NCBI RefSeq assembly: GCF_036345255.1
Contig: NZ_CP107783.1
Coordinates: 186,001 to 250,000 of the forward strand
Direction of reading: 5' to 3'
Source of the DNA: Streptomyces sp. NBC_00569
Lineage (GTDB): Bacteria; Actinomycetota; Actinomycetes; Streptomycetales; Streptomycetaceae
Length of the DNA stretch: 64,000 nt
The translations under genes and the position numbers were made by a program. Numbering within the stretch: the first letter of the stretch is position 1; each line of letters opens with the position of its first letter. This document shows positions 37,168 to 46,208 of this stretch, piece after piece. The notes under the pieces are model-generated. The model did not search any database. It worked only from the letters and a program-made list of their open reading frames with translations, and was not told the DNA's origin.

Positions 37168-39479
37168 CCACCAGCACCCGCCGCGACCCCTACGACGGTT
37201 TCCCCGGACGGATCGGCCGCACCTTCGCCGAGTCCGAACCAGCCTGGCCCACGGCCAGGACACCTGGACAGAAGGCACCGAACATCGTCGTCGTCCTCGT
37301 CGATGACATGGGCTACAGCGACATAGGCCCGTTCGGCTCCGAGATCGCCACCCCCGCCCTCGACGCCCTGGCCCAGGACGGCGTCCGCCTGAGCAACTAC
37401 CACACCATGCCGCTGTGCTCCCCGGCCCGCGCCGCCCTCCTCACCGGCCTCAATCCGCACCGCGTCGGCTACGCCATGGTCGCCAACTCCGACCCCGGGT
37501 TCCCCGGCTACGGCATGGAGATCGCCGCCGACATCCCCACCCTCGCCGAACTCCTCCACGACTCCGGCTACGCCACCTACGCCGTCGGCAAATGGCACCT
37601 GGTCCGCGACTCGGCGTCCAACGCCGCCGACGATCGGGAAAACTGGCCGCTGCGCAAGGGATTCGACCAGTACTACGGCGCCCTGGAAGGCCTCACCAGC
37701 CTCTTCCACCCGCACCAGCTCGTCCGCGACAACAGCCCGCTGGACATCGACGAGTTCCCCGATGACTACTACTACACCGACGACATCACCGACCAGGCCA
37801 TCTCCATGGTGAAGTCGCTGCGCGCCCACGACCCGGACAAGCCGTTCTTCCTCTACCTGGCGCACAACGCCGTCCACGGCCCCCTTCAGGCCAAGGACGA
37901 GGACATCGCCCGCCACCGGGGACGCTACGACGAGGGCTGGGACGTCCTGCGTGAGCGCCGCTTCGCCGCCCAGCTCACCGCCGGGCTCTTCCCGCCCGGC
38001 ACCGAACTCCCCGAGCGCAACAGCGAGGCCGGGCAGGACGTACCCGCCTGGGACAGCCTCACCGAGGAACAGCAGCGGCTGTACGCCCGCTACATGGAGG
38101 TGTACGCGGCGCTCGTCGACAACATCGACCAGAACCTCGGCCGGCTCACCGAGACCCTCGACGCCCTCGGGGAACTCGACAACACCATCCTGGTCTTCAC
38201 CTCCGACAACGGAGGCACCGGCGAGGGCGGCGCCGAGGGCACCCGCTCCTACTTCAGCCGCTTCGTCCACCACCCCGCCCTGCCCGGCGACTGGACCCCG
38301 GACGTCGACCGCGACCCCGCGCTCATCGGAGGCCCCCGCAGCCTGGTGCACTACCCGCGCGGCTGGGGCATGGCCTCCAACACCCCCTTCCGCCTCTACA
38401 AGGGACACACCTACGCGGGCGGGGTACGCGTTCCGTTCGTGCTGTCCTGGCCGAAGGGCGCCCGCGAGGGACAGGTCTCCCCCGGTCTGCGCACCCAGTA
38501 CCAGTACGTCACCGACATCGCCCCCACCCTGCTGGAACTGGCCGGTCTCCAGCGGCCCGCCCAGCGGCGCGGCGTCACACTCCAGGAGCCGGACGGCGTC
38601 AGCCTCGCCCCGGTGCTCGCCGACCCGGAGCACACCTCCACCCACCCCGAGCAGTACTGCGAGATGACCGGCAACCGCAGCTACTACCGGGACGGCCACA
38701 AACTCGTCACCCTCCACCGGCCCGGCACGCCCTACGACGACTCCGAGTGGGCGCTGTACGACATCAGGGCCGACCCGACCGAGATCCACGACCTGTCCGC
38801 CGAACACCCCGGCCTGGTCAAGGAGTTGTCAGCGGCCTGGGAGAAGGCGGCTTGGCGCAACGGCGTCTTCCCGCTCCCCGACGGCAGCGGGGCACTCGCC
38901 CGGCGCAACCCGGCCGAGCGGCGGCTGTCCCGCCCGCTGACCCTGCTGCCCGGCACCCCGGAACTGGAGCGCTACCGCTCCTCACGGCTGGTGGCCCTGC
39001 GTTCCTTCGAGATCGCCGTCGCGATCGACGAGACCGGCGAGGGAGTGCTCGTCTCCCACGGCGACCAGGGCGGCGGCTACAGCCTGTACGTCGAGGACGG
39101 GCGCCTCCGCCTCGCCTACAACGAGTACGGCGTGCTCCATGAGAGCGACGCCGGGCCACTGGCTCCCGGCGAGCACCTCGTGGTGCTCGCGGCCACCGCC
39201 GAACAAGGACTGCGCTGGAGCTTCACGGTCAGCGTCGACGGCGAGCCGCGGGCCAACCCGCGAAGCGTCCACCAGCTCATCGGAATGGCCCCCTTCCAAG
39301 GCATCAGCGTCGGCATCGACCGTAAGTCACCCGTCTCCTGGCCCCTGTTCGAGCGCCACCGCTCCTTCCCCTTCCAGGGCCGACTGCGCTCGGTGACCTA
39401 CCGCCCAGGGGATCCGGGACCCGACTCCCCCGAGACGGTCGCCGCGGCACTCAAGGAGGCGGCGGCAGCGTTCGAGTGA
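37164..39479 (+). CDS. Type I (formylglycine-dependent) arylsulfatase
   Basis: 771 residues. The activation motif CSPAR is at Cys85 (MPLCSPARAALLTG), which a formylglycine-generating enzyme, encoded elsewhere, must oxidise. Metal ligands include Asp47/Asp48 (VLVDDMGYSD) and the later FTSDNGG. GKWHL near residue 143 supplies the substrate-site Lys and His. A C-terminal extension after about residue 600 (FEIAVAIDETGEGVLVSHGD) has a jelly-roll-like pattern, as in larger actinobacterial arylsulfatases. There is no signal peptide, so it acts on imported sulfate esters, which fits the ABC importer upstream. Confidence 0.92.
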   Translation: MTTSTRRDPYDGFPGRIGRTFAESEPAWPTARTPGQKAPNIVVVLVDDMGYSDIGPFGSEIATPALDALAQDGVRLSNYHTMPLCSPARAALLTGLNPHRVGYAMVANSDPGFPGYGMEIAADIPTLAELLHDSGYATYAVGKWHLVRDSASNAADDRENWPLRKGFDQYYGALEGLTSLFHPHQLVRDNSPLDIDEFPDDYYYTDDITDQAISMVKSLRAHDPDKPFFLYLAHNAVHGPLQAKDEDIARHRGRYDEGWDVLRERRFAAQLTAGLFPPGTELPERNSEAGQDVPAWDSLTEEQQRLYARYMEVYAALVDNIDQNLGRLTETLDALGELDNTILVFTSDNGGTGEGGAEGTRSYFSRFVHHPALPGDWTPDVDRDPALIGGPRSLVHYPRGWGMASNTPFRLYKGHTYAGGVRVPFVLSWPKGAREGQVSPGLRTQYQYVTDIAPTLLELAGLQRPAQRRGVTLQEPDGVSLAPVLADPEHTSTHPEQYCEMTGNRSYYRDGHKLVTLHRPGTPYDDSEWALYDIRADPTEIHDLSAEHPGLVKELSAAWEKAAWRNGVFPLPDGSGALARRNPAERRLSRPLTLLPGTPELERYRSSRLVALRSFEIAVAIDETGEGVLVSHGDQGGGYSLYVEDGRLRLAYNEYGVLHESDAGPLAPGEHLVVLAATAEQGLRWSFTVSVDGEPRANPRSVHQLIGMAPFQGISVGIDRKSPVSWPLFERHRSFPFQGRLRSVTYRPGDPGPDSPETVAAALKEAAAAFE

Positions 39480-39517
39480 GACCCCAGCGGCCGTGACGCC
39501 GGCCGCCGCGGCGTCAG

Positions 39518-40798
39518 TCACATACGCACGTACTCCGCGGTGTCCTCAGCGAAGTCGTTCAGTGCCTGGTCGGTGAGAGTGGGACGGGTCTCAGCTATGG
39601 CCTGCAGGTAGTCCTCTGTGCCGATGGGGATGCCTTTCCCCTGGGCGACTTCGCGTTCGAATGCGGTCTGGGCACCCTTGCGAGCGGCGAACTCGATATC
39701 GGCCGGCGTGAACATTTCGCTTGCCTCCACCAAACGGTGCAGGTCGACGTGGGCGGCTGCCGGCCCGAGGTAGCGTCGCCAGACCGCCGCACGGGCCTTT
39801 GGATCCGGCGGGCCGACGGGGATGACGTAGTCGAAACGGCCAGGCCGAAGGAACGCAGGGTCGAGGGAGCGGACGGAGTTCGTGGCGCAGATCAGGAGGC
39901 GGTCGTCGTGGTCGCGGAAGCCAGGGATCAGCTTGAGCAGTTCGTTGGTGACTCCATGACTGGGGTCGACCGCCGTACCGGACCGGACCGAGGCGATCTC
40001 CTCGACCTCGTCGATGAAGAGCACTACCGTCTCCAGCTCGGTCAGCTCGGTGAACGCCTCCCGCAGCGAGGTCGCCAGTCCTCCCTCCTGGAACGATGCG
40101 AGCCGCGAGGGGAAGAGTTCCACGAAGGGCCACTGCAGACGCGAGGCGACTGCTCGGGCGAAGCTGGTCTTGCCCGTGCCTGGCGGCCCGAAGAGGATGA
40201 CCGCCTTCGGCGGACTGACCCCGTACTGCTCGGCCAGCACAGGCTGGGCCAGTGGCAGCACGATACGTCGCTCGATGGCTTCCTTCTCCCGTTCCATTCC
40301 CGCGAGGCTGCCCCACAGACCCCCGGGAAGCATCCGTCCCCCGAGTTCCGCGAGGAGGCCGGCATCGCTCGCGCCGAGGTGCTCGACCTTCTGGTAAAAG
40401 ACGAGCCCGGACCGGGGGCGGTAACCGGCCTTCTCCAAGGCTGCGGTTCCCGTCGCCCCCTGTGCGAGGAGCGCGCCGATCCTGCGGACACCTTGTGATC
40501 TAAGGCGCCGCTCAAGCTCGGCGATCAAGGAGCTCCCGATGCCGCGGTTACGCCACGTCGAGGCCAGGGCCACCACGGTGATCCAGCCCCGCTCGCCGTA
40601 GGTCTGGGCCACGGCGACGCCCACCAGCTCGTCGCCGACCACCGCCACCACAGCTGGTCCACCGGCCCTGGCTGTGGTCACAACCTCCGACACGGGGAAA
40701 ACGGCAGGTGCCTCGTCCGCCTGCTGGTTCTGGTCCCAGATCTGAATGGCGCGGTCCAGGTCGTCATCGTGGAAGTCCCGCAATCGCCACGTCGGCAT
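39518..40798 (-). CDS. GNAT acetyltransferase-AAA+ ATPase fusion
   Basis: 426 residues from ATG 40798, with a near-perfect ribosome-binding site (GGAGG, 8 bases ahead). The open frame continues upstream but that part is not supported. Residues 1-145 are a GNAT domain with the acetyl-CoA loop WRNRGIGSS (82-90) and a typical C-terminal strand (AGYRPRSGLVFYQK). Residues 160-426 are an AAA+ module: Walker A GPPGTGKT (204-211), Walker B FIDE (261-264), sensor ATN (305-307) and arginine-finger region LRPGRFD (317-323). The ATPase part resembles the FtsH/Cdc48/Ycf46 branch. No peptidase domain is present. Function unknown. Confidence 0.88.
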   Translation of the reverse strand: MPTWRLRDFHDDDLDRAIQIWDQNQQADEAPAVFPVSEVVTTARAGGPAVVAVVGDELVGVAVAQTYGERGWITVVALASTWRNRGIGSSLIAELERRLRSQGVRRIGALLAQGATGTAALEKAGYRPRSGLVFYQKVEHLGASDAGLLAELGGRMLPGGLWGSLAGMEREKEAIERRIVLPLAQPVLAEQYGVSPPKAVILFGPPGTGKTSFARAVASRLQWPFVELFPSRLASFQEGGLATSLREAFTELTELETVVLFIDEVEEIASVRSGTAVDPSHGVTNELLKLIPGFRDHDDRLLICATNSVRSLDPAFLRPGRFDYVIPVGPPDPKARAAVWRRYLGPAAAHVDLHRLVEASEMFTPADIEFAARKGAQTAFEREVAQGKGIPIGTEDYLQAIAETRPTLTDQALNDFAEDTAEYVRM

Positions 40799-41101
40799 CG
40801 ACACCACCTCCGCTAAGGGGCCACCGCCGCTCTGCAGAACAGACGGCGTGGTGCTCCTGGCAACGGATCCTTGACTCATTCTCCGCGCGCGTGCCGCCCA
40901 CGCGCGCGTCGAACGATCGGGCATGGGGAGACCGACGACCGATGGACCGTCCAGTGCGATCCCCGCCGAAGCAGCGCGGGCTCAGCCAAGTGCACGAGGC
41001 TGGCCAAGACGGCGCCGCGCCGTGATCACACCAACCACTCCAAGATCGTCCCACCCGTGACCAGCAGCTAAGGGAGAACCCTTGGTTGTGCCAGGCGATG
41101 C
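40799..41101. other. Intergenic stretch without a supported gene
   Basis: Contains the promoter region of the GNAT-AAA+ gene. I see no terminator hairpin I would defend and no small ORF with start context. Confidence 0.4.
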
Positions 41102-41770
41102 TCAGAGTCCGAACGCTGTGATCACCTGCTCTCCGAGATCATCTTCGGTCATCGTGGTGTCGACCTGGATGGTGCGCAGTCGGAGATGCTCAGCTTCCCC
41201 TTGAAGTCGTCTTGTGAACATGCGGTCACGTTCGGCGATATTGCGGCTCGCCTTTGCTGGATCGCTCGTCTTCCATACGAACGCTTCCCCTGGAATCGAC
41301 CGAGTCTGAATGGCGGACTGACGGAAATCAGGTGTGGGCAGGAGCCAGATCGCGTGCTCAGGAGCAGCAAGCAGCGGCTTCACGAGGCGCGGCAGCAGCC
41401 GGAAGCCCTCGACGATGACGCATGGCTCCTGTGGCAGGCGAAGAAGGTCTTCGATGATCAGACCGAAGCCCTCGCCCCGAAACCAATGAAATGTCTCAAG
41501 CATGATTCCCGGGGACCGGTCCACCCATCGCTCGTCCATGTTCATGGCGATGAACTCGTGCAGGAAGGGAGCCTCTTCGGGTGTTGTCCGCCCAGCGTGA
41601 TCTCGCATCACGTCATCGGTCGCGTAGAGGCGCCAGCCGTAGTGGTCGGCGAGTCGGCGGGCGATCGTCGACTTGCCGGCCCCGCTCCCGCCGCCGATCC
41701 AGTAGACGTGCCGCAGCCGTGCCCGAAGCTCTGCGGCATCGGCCGCCTCTTCGTACTGTCCGGGCTGCAT
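41102..41770 (-). CDS. P-loop kinase-like protein
   Basis: 222 residues from ATG 41770, with AGGAGAGGG directly upstream. Walker A is GGGSGAGKST (26-35), followed by a DDVMRDHAG segment typical of small-molecule kinases. PCVIVEGFRLLP near the middle could carry Walker B (hhhE-type). A C-terminal lid-like region contains SRNIAERDRMFTRRL. Homologous proteins are annotated as hypothetical AAA_18/AAA_33-type kinases. It is transcribed in the same direction as the GNAT-AAA+ gene, about 300 bp upstream of it. Substrate unknown. Confidence 0.75.
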   Translation of the reverse strand: MQPGQYEEAADAAELRARLRHVYWIGGGSGAGKSTIARRLADHYGWRLYATDDVMRDHAGRTTPEEAPFLHEFIAMNMDERWVDRSPGIMLETFHWFRGEGFGLIIEDLLRLPQEPCVIVEGFRLLPRLVKPLLAAPEHAIWLLPTPDFRQSAIQTRSIPGEAFVWKTSDPAKASRNIAERDRMFTRRLQGEAEHLRLRTIQVDTTMTEDDLGEQVITAFGL

Positions 41771-41999
41771 CCCTCTCCTATCCCTTGAGACGGCCAAGAA
41801 AAGACTCGTTGCGACCGGCGTTGTCGGCGGCTGTGTCCTGGGACCGAGACACCTTTGAACTCGCCATCAGGGTAAGCACATTGGTGGGTAGCGGTGGGCT
41901 GCCTTCACCCCTGGGTCACGGCCCGGTGGGTCAGGTCAGACAAGGTAGTCGCCAGGCACCAAGACATAATTACGGAACACCTCCACGATTACGGAACAC

Positions 42000-42270
42000 C
42001 TCCACGCCGATCGAGACCACCAGATCCCCGACACCGAACGGCTGCACACCTTCGCCGACCGCATCTCCACGAGCCGTCGTCCCGCACTTGTCTTCGGACC
42101 GGAGCTCGACCGGGCCGGCATCTGGGACGCGGCCGTGGCCCCGGCGAAGAATCTGAGCGCGGCCATCTACGGCACCCGCTGCTTCAAGGCTCACACTCCC
42201 CACCTCGCCCGCCGCCCGGGCGCCGCCCCGGCTCCGCCCATTACCCGCAGTTCGAGGACGACCTCACCCA
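42000..42270 (+). pseudogene. Remnant of a benzoylformate-decarboxylase-like thiamine-diphosphate enzyme
   Basis: One plus frame reads RLHTFADRISTSRRPALVFG and PELDRAGIWDAAVAPAKNLS, then AAIYGTRCF, corresponding to the central domain of TPP-dependent decarboxylases (RPALV.G..VDR.G.WD.AV.LAE.L.A.V.....). It begins abruptly near 42000 and drifts out of register by 42270. Neither the PYR nor the PP domain is present. Confidence 0.5.
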
Positions 42271-42280
42271 GCAGCACTGA

Positions 42281-42861
42281 AGGTCACGTCCCATAAGTTC
42301 CTCTTCCAACGCCGGGGGGGTTGCATGATGTGCACCTCGTATTTGCTGTGTCAGAACCACCTAGCTCATGCGACCTGGGCACAGGTACTCAGGTGCGCCT
42401 CCTCTCCGTGTGCAATATCCGGAGGGGTAGCTGCAGGATCGACAACGACGGTTCGATCTTCAAAACACCGTTGGGACGAACTCGTCCGGGCTGCTGCTCC
42501 GGAAGCCCGACACGCCCCGCGGGAGGGACCGCCCTCGCCGGGGCCGCGTGGTCCACTGTTCAGAGCCGTCGCGGACGCCTTGAGGGACACGCGAGGACCC
42601 CTACGACTTTCACCAGCGAGGTCGACATGACAGACACCTGGGGCGAGGAACTGTATCTGGCCCTCCATGCCCGAACTCCTGTCCTCTGCACGGACGACCG
42701 GGCTCCTGGCCGTTACGCGGTGCCCGGCGGCGCAAGTGGTACGACCGACTCATCTGCACACGTGGGACCAACGCAGAACTTCTCGGAGGAGGCCCCAGTT
42801 GCTGGTTACGCGGGCAATTCATAGGACGGGGCTGCGCAGTACGCACCTGCATCTGGCGTCC
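42281..42861. other. Stretch without a supported gene
   Basis: Open frames at 42321-42824 (+) and 42366-42668 (-) overlap each other and show no recognisable domain or start context. I call nothing here. Confidence 0.4.
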
Positions 42862-43032
42862 ATGGCATCGGTCGTGCTGTGCATCAGCTTTTGGACCCGG
42901 GCCAAGGGCTACGACCAGGACGAGCGGGGAAACGCAGAGCGCCGAGCTCTGTTCGTCGGTCTGTGGCCGCCGTTGTTGTGGCTGATCGGGCAGTCCGTGC
43001 AGGAACTAGAGCAGTCAAATTCTCGGCCCTGA
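42862..43032 (+). CDS. Small membrane protein, possibly 5'-truncated
   Basis: 56 residues from ATG 42862 (MASVVLCISFWTRAKGYDQD), then RNAERRALFVGLWPPLLWLI and QSVQELEQ; the start may lie upstream at THLHLASM. It resembles small Streptomyces membrane proteins with an N-terminal segment, a charged ERAxAERRALFVGxW linker and a second hydrophobic segment. The gene ends at the border of the third TnpB element. Function unknown. Confidence 0.5.
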   Translation: MASVVLCISFWTRAKGYDQDERGNAERRALFVGLWPPLLWLIGQSVQELEQSNSRP

Positions 43033-44432
43033 AGGACCGAGCCTGTCGCCCGATCCGATGGAGCTGAGATTGCAAGTGGAGCGCGGCCGGCTGCCGCGTG
43101 GTCCCCTGCGTCCGGAACTACGTTGCGGTAGTTCGGGGGCGTTTGACTGCGCCCCGCTGCCACACAGCCTCGCCTCGGTGGGCGATGTCGCGGGAGCCGT
43201 TGTGGTCCGCGTGCAGGACGGTCCCGCAGGACCGGCAGGCGAACCGTGCTTGATCCACACGATTGGTGCGGTGGGTGTGCCAGCACACCGAGCACTGACG
43301 GGAGGTGTTGCGGGGGTCCACGTGGACCACGGGCACCCCCGCTCGCCGTGCCTTGTACTCGACAAAGGCGCCGAGTTGGGCGAATGCCCAGGCGTGCAGT
43401 CGTGCCCGCTGGTCTTTCCTGGCCGTAACCCTCTGCCGGATACCGCCCAGGTCTTCCAGGGCGACACCCCGCGAGGTGCGTTGAGCGGTGTGCACGAGTT
43501 TCTTGGCGATGATGTGGTTGCGCTGGGTCGCGTACCGGGCCTCACGGCGCCGGACGTTCTTCAGTCGCCGCTTGGCGGACTTGGTGCGCTTCTTCTGCAA
43601 CTTGGTGCGCAGGTCCCGCTGCCGCTGCCGGTAGCGGTTCACCTGACGGCCGGACATGATCTGCCCGTCCGACGTGGTGGCGATGTTGACGATCCCGAGA
43701 TCCACGCCGAGGAAGCCATCCGGCTCGTACACCTCGGGATCGGACACGTCGATGGTGGCGATGAGGAAGAACATGCCATCCCGCATCACCAGGTCGGATT
43801 CGCCCTTGCGGGAGCCGAGCAGCTTCATGGCCCCGGGCGAGCAGACGAACGGGACGCCCTTGAGCCGTCCGGCCAGTGTCCAGATGGACACGGTCCACCG
43901 GTCGAGGTTCCACGTCAGGATGCGGTCGTCGTACGGTTGAGCGGCGTCCTCGCGGAACATGATCGGCTTGGACTCGGTCTTGACCCGCCGCTTGGAACCT
44001 TCCCTCCCATAGTTCCCGGCCTTCAGGTTCGCCCTGAGCGTGGCGTAGGCGTCACAGACCTTCTTCACCACGCGGACCGCAGGCTGCGCGCCAAGGTCAA
44101 AGTCTGCCTTGAGCCGGTAATACACAGCCTCTTGCAGCACGTTCCGACGGTCTTTGCCCGTACGGAGCGCCACCTGAGACGCAACGTTCGCGGCCCGGTT
44201 GCAGGCACGCAGGGTCGCTGCCAGTGCGTCCGCGTCATGAGCGGACGCAGGCAACAGCTTCACCTGCACGACAATCTTCACGCAGAACTACGTAGTACGA
44301 CTGAGGAGATCAAACGTGACGCCCAGGCACAGTCTTTCGCCCAGAGGGCGAAACCCCGCACGTGGCCCCGCGACGCGGGAGCTTCGATTCCTCCCCGCCC
44401 TGAAGCACGGGGCATCCTCGAAGGATGCGTGG
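43030..44432 (-). mobile_element. TnpB-only element of a second lineage
   Basis: Surrounds the minus-strand tnpB at 43118-44281. Its 5' side has a CCCCGCCCTGAAGCACGGGG structure near 44394-44413 followed by GCATCCTCGAAGGATGC. The general hairpin style (CCTGAAG at the loop) is shared with copies A and B although the TnpB proteins differ greatly. At the other end GGCCCTGAAGGACCG occurs near 43026-43040. Exact termini are uncertain and no tnpA is present. Confidence 0.5.
43118..44281 (-). CDS. tnpB: RNA-guided endonuclease TnpB, divergent lineage
   Basis: 387 residues. It starts MKIVVQVKLLPASAHDADAL, unlike copies A and B. The RuvC residues are in LGVDLGIVNIATT (Asp), GVALEDLGGIRQR (Glu) and ADHNGSRDIA (Asp). 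The zinc ribbon has CSVCWHTHRTNRVDQ and FACRSCG. This belongs to the branch of OrfB proteins whose zinc site is followed by DxNGAxNIA; here the usual Asn of NIA is Asp. All catalytic positions appear present, so it may be active. Confidence 0.9.
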   Translation of the reverse strand: MKIVVQVKLLPASAHDADALAATLRACNRAANVASQVALRTGKDRRNVLQEAVYYRLKADFDLGAQPAVRVVKKVCDAYATLRANLKAGNYGREGSKRRVKTESKPIMFREDAAQPYDDRILTWNLDRWTVSIWTLAGRLKGVPFVCSPGAMKLLGSRKGESDLVMRDGMFFLIATIDVSDPEVYEPDGFLGVDLGIVNIATTSDGQIMSGRQVNRYRQRQRDLRTKLQKKRTKSAKRRLKNVRRREARYATQRNHIIAKKLVHTAQRTSRGVALEDLGGIRQRVTARKDQRARLHAWAFAQLGAFVEYKARRAGVPVVHVDPRNTSRQCSVCWHTHRTNRVDQARFACRSCGTVLHADHNGSRDIAHRGEAVWQRGAVKRPRTTAT

Positions 44433-44477
44433 TGAAAAGGCCCGGCCGCAGGGACCTGGGGCGGGTGGGGAGGGGCT

Positions 44478-45230
44478 GTGCTGCGTGAGCGGCGCCTGCA
44501 CACGGCGCGTGCGGCGGCGCGGTTGCGCGCCATGGAGCTGTACGACGTCAACTACCGTCTGGCGCCCGGGCCCGCCGGTGACGAGAACCCTCGCCGACAG
44601 GACCACTGGCATCTGGACACGGTTCGCTGCCCCCTCCCCAGCGAGAATCCGGGGAGCCCAGACCCCGGCGGAGCATGGGACATCGCGTGCCGTCTGGTGC
44701 ATGACTACCAGTTCGCCGACCCTCGCATCCTGCGTGCCCTGTACGCACGCGACGGTCGACTGCTCGGACGGAACATGCTGCTCGAAGGTCGCTTCTGCGG
44801 TCTCCGGTTCGACATGCCCGTCCGTGTCACCTCCGTCGTCGACGAGACACGAGGCACCGGGCAAGAAGCCCAGCGTGTTTGGGGCTGGGGTTACCAGACA
44901 CTCCAGGGCCACCTCGAGGAAGGTGCACTGGTCTACGAGGTGATCAAGCATCTGCACACGGGGGATGTGGAGTTTGTGATTACGGGCCATTCCCGTCGGG
45001 CCCGCATCGGCAATCCCGTTGTGGCACTCGGCTTCATTCTCTTCGGGCGCATGACGCAACAGCGTTTCTACCGGAAAAGCGCTCACCGTCTGCGTCATTT
45101 GGTCCAGGCCGAGCTGGCGGGTGCGGCGCCTCTCCGCGTCGAGACTCTGCCGGGAGATACTGCCCTGGCTCTCGCTCCCAGCCGTGCGAGGGACCTCGGG
45201 CCGCGCAGGCCGGGAGAGGCGGGCGGCTGA
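44478..45230 (+). CDS. DUF1990 family protein
   Basis: 250 residues from GTG 44478 behind a GGGAGGGG site. DUF1990 features include YDVNYRLAPGP near the start, then RVWGWGYQTLQGHLEEGALV and a C-terminal segment MTQQRFYRKSAHRL. The structure of the family is START-like and its function unknown. The next gene, on the opposite strand, is also START-like/DUF1990, and the two are convergent 37 bases apart. Confidence 0.75.
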   Translation: MLRERRLHTARAAARLRAMELYDVNYRLAPGPAGDENPRRQDHWHLDTVRCPLPSENPGSPDPGGAWDIACRLVHDYQFADPRILRALYARDGRLLGRNMLLEGRFCGLRFDMPVRVTSVVDETRGTGQEAQRVWGWGYQTLQGHLEEGALVYEVIKHLHTGDVEFVITGHSRRARIGNPVVALGFILFGRMTQQRFYRKSAHRLRHLVQAELAGAAPLRVETLPGDTALALAPSRARDLGPRRPGEAGG

Positions 45231-45267
45231 CCGTGGGCGGCCGAGTGACAAGTCGCGACGTAGGACG

Positions 45268-46017
45268 TCAACGGTTCGGCACCCCGGCAAAGACCTCATG
45301 GGGTACGCACCGGGTGACGATGCTGACGCCTCCTCGAGGGCGCCCCTTGGCGATGGCCGCGGCGCGCAGACAGAAGTGGACCCACATGTTGAGCTGGATC
45401 TCTTTGGCAATGCGCAGTCTGCTGTACAGCAGGTCGGCCAACCGGTCCCCCGCACGCGCCCATGCCTCGACCTGAAAGCAGAGCAGGCCGTCGGTCTCGG
45501 CGGCCCGGAACTCGATCTGCCCGGCTTCCAGGTGCCCGCGCAGTGTAGCGAGACGAACAGAGACCGCGTCGCAGTGCACGACACGTACAGGCCCATCCCA
45601 GGGGCCAGGCATCTGTACCCGGTACTCATCCCCGGCGCAGGCCTGTGGTGCCTTGCCGGCCGTCTTGTGGAAGACAGCGGCGCCGAAGGGAGCGGCGCGG
45701 TTGAAGTCCCGCGAGAGCGTGTTCATGAGAGCCTCGGGCGTCATCCGGCTGCCCTCGATACGGACGGTGAAGGTGCGGTGGAACATGCTGCCGGAACCGT
45801 CCTCCAGACGCTGGATGGCCCTGTCGTCCATGAAGGCGTCAGGCAGTGGTGGAGGCACGTCACCACTGTCCCCGTCCTCCTCGCAGCGGTGCAGCGCGGT
45901 GACACGCCAGACATAGCGCCAGGTAACCAGAAGCAGGCCGGCGGGAAGCCGCAGCAGCGTGCCGGCCCGGCGTCTGGCAGACACCTGCCGCGGCCAGGCC
46001 GTACCCGGTGCGCTCAT
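45268..46017 (-). CDS. DUF1990-related START-like protein
   Basis: 249 residues from ATG 46017. An N-terminal basic and hydrophobic stretch (LLRLPAGLLLVTWRYVWRVT) is followed by a domain with GSGSMFHRTFTVRIEGSRMT, LRGHLEAGQIEFRA and a C-terminal MWVHFCLRAAAI. It shares the GHLE.G.IEF core with the DUF1990 protein opposite it and so appears to be a diverged paralogue or a relative with an extra membrane-associating segment. Function unknown. Confidence 0.6.
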   Translation of the reverse strand: MSAPGTAWPRQVSARRRAGTLLRLPAGLLLVTWRYVWRVTALHRCEEDGDSGDVPPPLPDAFMDDRAIQRLEDGSGSMFHRTFTVRIEGSRMTPEALMNTLSRDFNRAAPFGAAVFHKTAGKAPQACAGDEYRVQMPGPWDGPVRVVHCDAVSVRLATLRGHLEAGQIEFRAAETDGLLCFQVEAWARAGDRLADLLYSRLRIAKEIQLNMWVHFCLRAAAIAKGRPRGGVSIVTRCVPHEVFAGVPNR

Positions 46018-46079
46018 CTGCCCAGGATCCCACCGGCCGACCGACCGCGCAGCGAGCCACACCTCGGGTACGAGCAGAA

Positions 46080-46178
46080 CCTCAGCACGCTACCCGGCAC
46101 CCAGCGCGAGCCGGGCGAGGACGGTGCCCACCTTGCCCGCCCCTCAGAATCCCGAGCGTGCGTACACCCTCGACGTTC
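46080..46178 (-). pseudogene. Remnant of an NAD(P)-binding (F420-reductase-like) protein
   Basis: From ATG 46178: MNVEGVRTLGIL, then after a frame change GAGKVGTVLARLALGAG and a stop. This is the N-terminal Rossmann motif (GILGAG.VGT.LARLAL.AGY) of NADPH:F420 reductase-like or 6-phosphogluconate-like proteins. The fragment is about 30 residues. It sits just downstream of the LLM oxidoreductase, so the two may once have been a flavin-linked pair. Confidence 0.5.
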
Positions 46179-46208
46179 ATCTCGACTCCCTTCACGACAG
46201 CCATGAGG

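Noticed and set aside
37053..38807. 584-codon minus-strand ORF opposite the sulfatase
   Set aside because: Antisense shadow; the sulfatase motif CSPAR and metal ligands are on the plus strand.
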